Source: an uncultured Rubrobacteraceae bacterium
GTDB taxonomy: Bacteria > Actinomycetota > Rubrobacteria > Rubrobacterales > Rubrobacteraceae
NCBI GenBank assembly: GCA_902806015.1
Contig: CADCUZ010000092.1
Coordinates: 1 to 9,416 of the forward strand
Length of the DNA stretch: 9,416 bases
Direction: 5' to 3'
Shown here: piece by piece, positions 5,789-9,416 of the stretch
How the letters are laid out: the number at the start of each line of letters is the position of its first letter
How positions within the stretch are numbered: position 1 is the stretch's first letter
Translations under genes and position numbers: made by a program
The notes under the pieces: model-generated
What the model saw: the letters and a program-made list of their open reading frames with translations, nothing else
Told to the model about the DNA's origin: nothing
Databases searched by the model: none

Positions 5789-8625
5789 CGCTCCTCATCC
5801 CCTTCCGAAGCCCCCTCCGGGCCCGCGTACCCTTCCTCCCCGGCGGCTTCGTTAGCGTGGGCGAAGAACGACACCACCCCGACCGCGAAGCCGAAGACCA
5901 GCAAGAAGACCCCGGAGTCGAAGAGGACTGCGGTCATGAGCTCCAGGGTCCCGAGGTGAACGGGCTCGGTGCCGGGCGGCGGGCTGTGGGTCAGGATCGC
6001 CTCCCCGAAGAACAGGGGCAAGGCGGCGACCGACAGGGCGACGAGCAGCCCTGCGAACGCGATCGCGGTGGCGTACCGCACGGGCAGGAGACTCTTAGCC
6101 TCCTCGTGCCCGAAGGCGAGATACCGCAGCAGCACGCCCAGAGCCGCCACCACCCCGGCGGAGAAGCCGTCGCCGGTCTCGGCGAAGCCCTTGACGAGGA
6201 TGGCCGCGGCGACGAGGAGCGTCGGCAGGTAGAGTAGCCTCGCCACGGCCCGTGTCACCACTCTCGCCGCCGGCTGCGACTCCCAGACGCCGCTGACCGG
6301 TCCGCTGCCCGCCGGGGGCACCCATGGCCTCGCCTCGCCCAGCAGGGTCGCCACCCCGAGGAGGACCAGGGCGACGACGGTGATCTCGCCCAAAGTGTCC
6401 AGCGCACGAAAGTCCGCGAGGATGGCCGTGACAACGTTGCTGGCGTGCGCCTCCGGGGCGAGCCTCACGTGATCCTCGGCGACGGTCTGCCCGGCCGGCG
6501 GCTGCGAGAGCGCCCCCCAGGCGACCACGAAGGCGAAGGCGCCCGCGACCGCCGAAACGAGAACCTTGCGGGCCAACCTTACGGGCGGCAGTTCCGCCTG
6601 GCGGTGCAGAACGTCGTAAGGTATCAGCTGCAGGGTGGCGACGAGCAGCACCGTGAGCATGGTCTCCACCAGCACCGCCACGAGCACCACGTTCGGTGCC
6701 GCGTAGAGAGCGTAGACCACGGCCAGCACAAAGCCCGCCGACGAGAGCACCAGCGCGAGCGTGACGTGCCGCCGGACGAAGGTCGTAGTGATAGAAGCTA
6801 CGGCCACCGCCAGCATCGCCAGCATCAGCGGCGCCTCCTCCGCCCGGAACTCCCCCACCCGGTAGGCGCCGGCTCCGGGCCTCGCCAGCACGGCCACGCC
6901 TACCAGCACGGCCGTCGGCACGAGCACGGAAGCGACGCGGCCCCGCGGGCGGCGGATCTCCAGCCGGTGAACGGCATCCGAGAGGCGGTTGAGCCCTTGG
7001 ACGGTAAGCCCGTACAGCCGCTCCGGTCCCACAAGCGCCCCGAGCCTGCTTAGTTCGAGGGCTGCCCGCGACCAGACCGGGCGCGAGACTACTATCGCCG
7101 CGCCCAGAGCGTAGGCCGCCAGCGCCATGACGTACTCGGGGAGGATCTCAAGGTGGTACGAGGCGTCCAGCGGCGTCGGGGCCACGAAAGAGACCTCGCC
7201 GGCCGCCTCGGCCAGCCCCTCGAAGGGGCCTGTGAAGAAGCCCCCGACCAGCCCGATGGCGCCGAGCGCCGCGACCGGGACCACAAGCAGCCCGGGTACG
7301 CGGTGCGCCGCGGCGTGAATTTCCCCAAGGAAGATCCCGCTCCAGAACCGCCAGGTGTAGGCCAGCGTCGTCGCCGCGGACACCACCGCCAGGCCGACAA
7401 AGAGGGAGCCGCGTTCGAGCGCGGCGGCGAAGAAGAACTCGTCCGCGAAGAAGCCGACCGTCAGGGGGAGCGAGGTGAGCGTGGCCGCCGCTAATCCGGA
7501 GACCACCGCCAGGAGCGGCATCGGCTTCCGCAGGCCCCCGAGTTCGCTGAGGCGGTCCTGGCCGGTCGCCTCGGTGACGGCGCCCGCGGTGAGAAAAAGG
7601 GCGCTTTTGGCGACGGCGTGGGTGATCACGTAGAAAGCGGCGCCGCCGGCGCCGTAGGAACCGCCCAAGCCGTACATGCTGACCACGAAGCCGTACTGGG
7701 CGATGGTGGAGTAGGCGAGCAGCTGCTTTAGGACGTCCCGCGTGAGCGCGAGTATGCCGCCGACCGCCATAGAGGCCATGCCGACCACCAGAAGCGCGTC
7801 GAGAAGGACCTCGCTCCTCTGCAGGAGCGGGTAGACCCGCCCGACCAGCAAGACCCCCGCGGCGACCATCGCCGCCGAGTGGAGGTAGGCGGAGACCGGC
7901 GTGGGCGCCGCCATCGCCCGCGGCAACCAGAAGTGGAGCGGAACCTGGGCGCCCTTCGCGAGCCCTGCGACGGCGATGAGGAGGCCCGAGCCCGTGAGCA
8001 GCGGTCCCGGCTCGACGAGTCCTGCCAACTCCGCCACCGAGAAGGTCCCGTGGGCGGCGTAGAGCAGGAGCGCCCCGATAAGGAGAAGCACCGCCGTGAT
8101 CCCGGTGACCAGGAGGGCCATGAGCGCCGAGGCCCGCGACTCCTCCTTGTGGCGGTCGAAGCCTATGAGGTAGTAGGAGGCGATGGCTGTGAGGTCCCAG
8201 AAGACGAAGACGAGTATGAGGTCCTGAGCCATCGCGAGCCCCACCATCGAGCCCATGAAGAGCAGCAAGAAGAAGTAGAATGCCGTGCCGTCCGAGGGCG
8301 GGCGCCCCTCGTGCTCCAGGTGGAGCGGCAGGTAGCGCGAGGAGTAGACGAGCACCGCGAAGCCGATCCCCGTCGCCAGCAGGGCGTACAGCGCCGCGAG
8401 CCCGTCCAGGGCGACCGTGAAGCGCACGTTCCAGCTCGGCACCCAGGCGATGTCCAAGGTGCCCCCACCCGAAAGCCACCCCCACAGAGTCGCCAGGGCG
8501 GCGAGGGCGGCGAAGGTCGTCCCTACCGGGGCCGCATAAGCGGGCTTCAGGGCCCCGGCAAGTAGCGCGGCGGGGGCCGCAAGAAGGGCAAGGACCAGCG
8601 GTATCAGGGCGGCCAACACGTCCAC
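5785..8625 (-). CDS. mrpA: Mrp/Mnh cation/proton antiporter subunit A fused to subunit B
   Basis: A 946-residue membrane protein. Residues about 130-430 are the NuoL-like transporter domain (LILVFVFWDLTAIASYYLIG 136-155; AKGAQVPLHFWLP 223-235; AYLHSAAMVAAG 246-257; LKQLLAYSTIAQYG 299-312; HAVAKSALF 336-344). About 600-665 is the DUF4040 part with Glu654. NVVTAILADFRALDTLGE (730-747) closes subunit A. Residues 795-920 are an MnhB domain (Pfam PF04039), ending LFDSGVFLLVFGFAVG. No separate mrpB exists, as is usual for actinobacterial fusions. Lys224, His231, His249 and Lys340 are kept. TM5 has Asp144 where Glu is canonical, and GFFADEFF (391-398) lacks the usual Lys. The start is GTG 8625, ten bases after AAGGGGGAG (8636-8644). 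It is first in the operon, and its stop overlaps mrpC. Confidence 0.95.
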   Translation of the reverse strand: MDVLAALIPLVLALLAAPAALLAGALKPAYAAPVGTTFAALAALATLWGWLSGGGTLDIAWVPSWNVRFTVALDGLAALYALLATGIGFAVLVYSSRYLPLHLEHEGRPPSDGTAFYFFLLLFMGSMVGLAMAQDLILVFVFWDLTAIASYYLIGFDRHKEESRASALMALLVTGITAVLLLIGALLLYAAHGTFSVAELAGLVEPGPLLTGSGLLIAVAGLAKGAQVPLHFWLPRAMAAPTPVSAYLHSAAMVAAGVLLVGRVYPLLQRSEVLLDALLVVGMASMAVGGILALTRDVLKQLLAYSTIAQYGFVVSMYGLGGSYGAGGAAFYVITHAVAKSALFLTAGAVTEATGQDRLSELGGLRKPMPLLAVVSGLAAATLTSLPLTVGFFADEFFFAAALERGSLFVGLAVVSAATTLAYTWRFWSGIFLGEIHAAAHRVPGLLVVPVAALGAIGLVGGFFTGPFEGLAEAAGEVSFVAPTPLDASYHLEILPEYVMALAAYALGAAIVVSRPVWSRAALELSRLGALVGPERLYGLTVQGLNRLSDAVHRLEIRRPRGRVASVLVPTAVLVGVAVLARPGAGAYRVGEFRAEEAPLMLAMLAVAVASITTTFVRRHVTLALVLSSAGFVLAVVYALYAAPNVVLVAVLVETMLTVLLVATLQLIPYDVLHRQAELPPVRLARKVLVSAVAGAFAFVVAWGALSQPPAGQTVAEDHVRLAPEAHASNVVTAILADFRALDTLGEITVVALVLLGVATLLGEARPWVPPAGSGPVSGVWESQPAARVVTRAVARLLYLPTLLVAAAILVKGFAETGDGFSAGVVAALGVLLRYLAFGHEEAKSLLPVRYATAIAFAGLLVALSVAALPLFFGEAILTHSPPPGTEPVHLGTLELMTAVLFDSGVFLLVFGFAVGVVSFFAHANEAAGEEGYAGPEGASEGDEER

Positions 8626-8800
8626 TATCGTTGGTCTCCCCCTTGCACCGCTCTTTGCCGAGTGCGACGCCGTTCTTCCACGTGCGCAGAATACCAGCGA
8701 GCCCCCCGCGCCCGATACGACGGGTAGGGCATTCGGGTCGGTCGTATGAGGGTAACCCGCAAGAAATCTTCTCAGGAGGGCCGGGTCCGCCGACTAGCCG

Positions 8801-8814
8801 CCGCTCGCGAGCGG
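8801..8814. repeat. 14-bp perfect palindrome, candidate operator
   Basis: CCGCTCGCGAGCGG is its own reverse complement and is directly followed by TCGCGA, another palindrome. It lies about 176 bases upstream of the mrpA start codon, in the only sizeable non-coding gap beside the operon, where a dimeric regulator could bind. In DNA this GC-rich, CG-palindromes also arise by chance, so the regulatory reading is inference. Confidence 0.35.
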
Positions 8815-9003
8815 TCGCGAAACGCACCCCTTCTGCCAATCAGGTTACGCCACTGCGCGGGAAGGTTTTGTCAGCGAGGGCTGCGGCGGGATCGCAGCAT
8901 GCCACAAGGCACGTCCCGCCCCCGCCGGCAACGACGACTCGAGAATCGATTCAGGGGGCGTTCACCCATCGAGGTTAGTCAACCTATGCGTCCCAGACAT
9001 TAC

Positions 9004-9027
9004 GGCTCGCCGCAGGTGCGGCGAGCC
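9004..9027. repeat. Perfect 10-bp-stem hairpin
   Basis: Arms GGCTCGCCGC (9004-9013) and GCGGCGAGCC (9018-9027) pair perfectly around an AGGT loop. It lies 66 bases beyond the stop of the minus-strand fragment ending at 9093, in the position of a transcription terminator for that strand. Neither side has a T-run, so it would be a non-canonical terminator or another kind of structured element. Confidence 0.5.
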
Positions 9028-9092
9028 AGCTAGAGCCTCGAAACACAGGATCGTGGACACCAACCCCTCAGCGGAGCAGCATCCCGCCGCCG

Positions 9093-9311
9093 TCAGTCGT
9101 TCGCACCCTCCGACAGCGGCTCGTCGCCGGAGGCCCGAATCACCTTGCGCACCGCCCGCCTCAGCACCCGCACCTCCTCGTCCAGGTGCCTAGCAAAGCG
9201 CTCCTTGACCTCTTCGCGGAACGCCGGCCGGGCACCCCGAATCGAGGTCGTTAAACGGTGCGGTCCGCCCCACTTACGGGCGGACCGCGCCGGTTCGGAG
9301 CCGGAACGAAA
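9093..9311 (-). pseudogene. Start-less C-terminal gene fragment
   Basis: The minus frame between TAG 9314-9312 and TGA 9095-9093 is open for 72 codons. From about 9225 down it has strong coding bias: PAFREEVKERFARHLDEE followed by VRVLRRAVRKVIRASGDE and a polar end SEGAND. This is an amphipathic, charged helix pair with natural composition. No ATG, GTG or TTG occurs in the frame before the helices; the first third (FRSGSEPARSARKWGGP) overlaps the 9256-9292 hairpin and is probably not coding. I read it as the 3' remnant of a gene truncated or frameshifted upstream. No family is recognised. It conflicts with any plus-strand gene starting before 9240. Confidence 0.4.
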
Positions 9312-9396
9312 CTACACCGCGCCGGTCTTCGGTTTGCTGGCCGTCATCTTGGCGGGCGCGAGCTTGGCCATCGTACTCATCAAGCTCCAGATATGA
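9205..9396 (+). CDS. Possible small single-pass membrane protein
   Basis: The plus frame ending in TGA 9394-9396 finishes with NYTAPVFGLLAVILAGASLA followed by IVLIKLQI, a clear transmembrane helix with GC-rich codons. The stop overlaps a following ATG as ATGA, which resembles genuine coupled genes. The start is not settled: ATG and GTG are absent from the frame, and TTG 9205 (given here) or TTG 9145 lack ribosome binding sites and overlap the opposing fragment. A frameshift at the hairpin (9256-9292) is possible. The helix could be the C-terminal anchor of a longer, damaged gene. Function unknown. Confidence 0.35.
   Translation: MTSSRNAGRAPRIEVVKRCGPPHLRADRAGSEPERNYTAPVFGLLAVILAGASLAIVLIKLQI
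9256..9292. repeat. 15-bp-stem hairpin (one wobble pair)
   Basis: CGGTGCGGTCCGCCC (9256-9270) pairs with GGGCGGACCGCGCCG (9278-9292) around the loop CACTTAC; the inner 11 pairs are perfect and one T-G wobble lies farther out. On the minus strand TTTAA follows directly, a feeble T-run. It could be a terminator for a minus-strand transcript entering from the right, or a structured spacer between opposing gene fragments. Confidence 0.55.
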
Positions 9397-9416
9397 GCCC
9401 CGGAGGCCAGGCGAAC
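9393..9416 (+). CDS. Start of an ORF leaving the window (ATGA overlap)
   Basis: ATG 9393 shares its last bases with the stop of the membrane-helix frame (ATGA) and continues MSPGGQAN to the window end. Only eight codons are visible and no good ribosome binding site precedes it, so it rests solely on the overlap. No family can be named. Confidence 0.2.

Larger units (their letters stand above)
8626..9092. other. Gene-poor region upstream of the Mrp operon
   Basis: About 470 bases with no convincing coding frame. Plus-strand frames 8631-8978 and 8746-9033 are Arg/Pro/Ser-rich, lack ribosome binding sites and look like chance ORFs. The operon promoter should lie here on the minus strand, but I could not find a convincing -35/-10 pair. 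The stretch does hold a 14-bp palindrome (8801-8814), an AGGTT-AGTC-AACCT inverted repeat (8972-8985) and a strong hairpin (9004-9027), so it is more likely a regulatory spacer than lost coding sequence. Confidence 0.45.

Noticed and set aside
7148..8839. Minus-strand open frame of 563 codons overlapping mrpA
   Set aside because: Same strand but a shifted frame of mrpA; Arg/Gly/His-rich with no domain, while mrpA reads correctly throughout.
9286..9305. GGTTCGGAGCC resembling a tRNA T-arm
   Set aside because: No matching acceptor, D or anticodon arms around it on either strand.

Overview
The window is very GC-rich, uses GTG and TTG starts and AGG/CGG arginine codons freely, and carries an actinobacterial-type Mrp operon in which mrpA and mrpB are fused. 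I infer an actinobacterium, possibly Rubrobacter-like. That placement rests on gene style and not on a marker gene.

Layout. At the left edge (1-113) the minus strand reads as a peptide with Ser at nearly every third residue, leaving the window. A complete plus-strand DUF488 gene follows (372-959). Then comes about 830 bases of poor, partly decayed coding sequence (960-1795): a frameshifted hypothetical gene and a 29-codon ORF. From 2632 down to 1796 on the minus strand lies a tandem two-domain universal stress protein gene. A one-base slip in a G5 tract and a deletion of about 41 bases break it, although both ATP-binding signatures survive.

The centre (8625 to 2765, minus strand) is an intact six-gene Mrp/Mnh cation/proton antiporter operon: mrpAB fusion, mrpC, mrpD, mrpE, mrpF, mrpG. 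Three junctions are GTGA overlaps, mrpF starts at TTG behind a strong ribosome binding site, and mrpF/mrpG overlap by one base as TAATG. Together the products should form one membrane complex exchanging cytoplasmic Na+ (or K+) for external H+. MrpA and MrpD are the two transporter-like subunits related to complex I NuoL/M/N. MrpC is NuoK-like, and MrpE, MrpF and MrpG are small membrane subunits. Several normally conserved positions differ: Asp for Glu in MrpA TM5, Ser for Asp in the MrpF DR-ALD motif, and a degraded MrpB glycine motif. A mini-ORF lies in frame behind the mrpG stop codon.

Upstream of mrpA is a gene-poor stretch (8626-9092) with a 14-bp perfect palindrome and a 10-bp-stem hairpin. 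The right edge holds a minus-strand open frame with coding character but no start (9093-9311), a 15-bp-stem hairpin, and a plus-strand frame ending in one transmembrane helix whose stop overlaps a further ATG (ATGA) leaving the window.

I found no novel multi-gene system. The most unusual items are the nine-base-periodic repeat at the left edge, the doubly broken tandem usp gene beside the antiporter operon, and the residue substitutions in the antiporter subunits.
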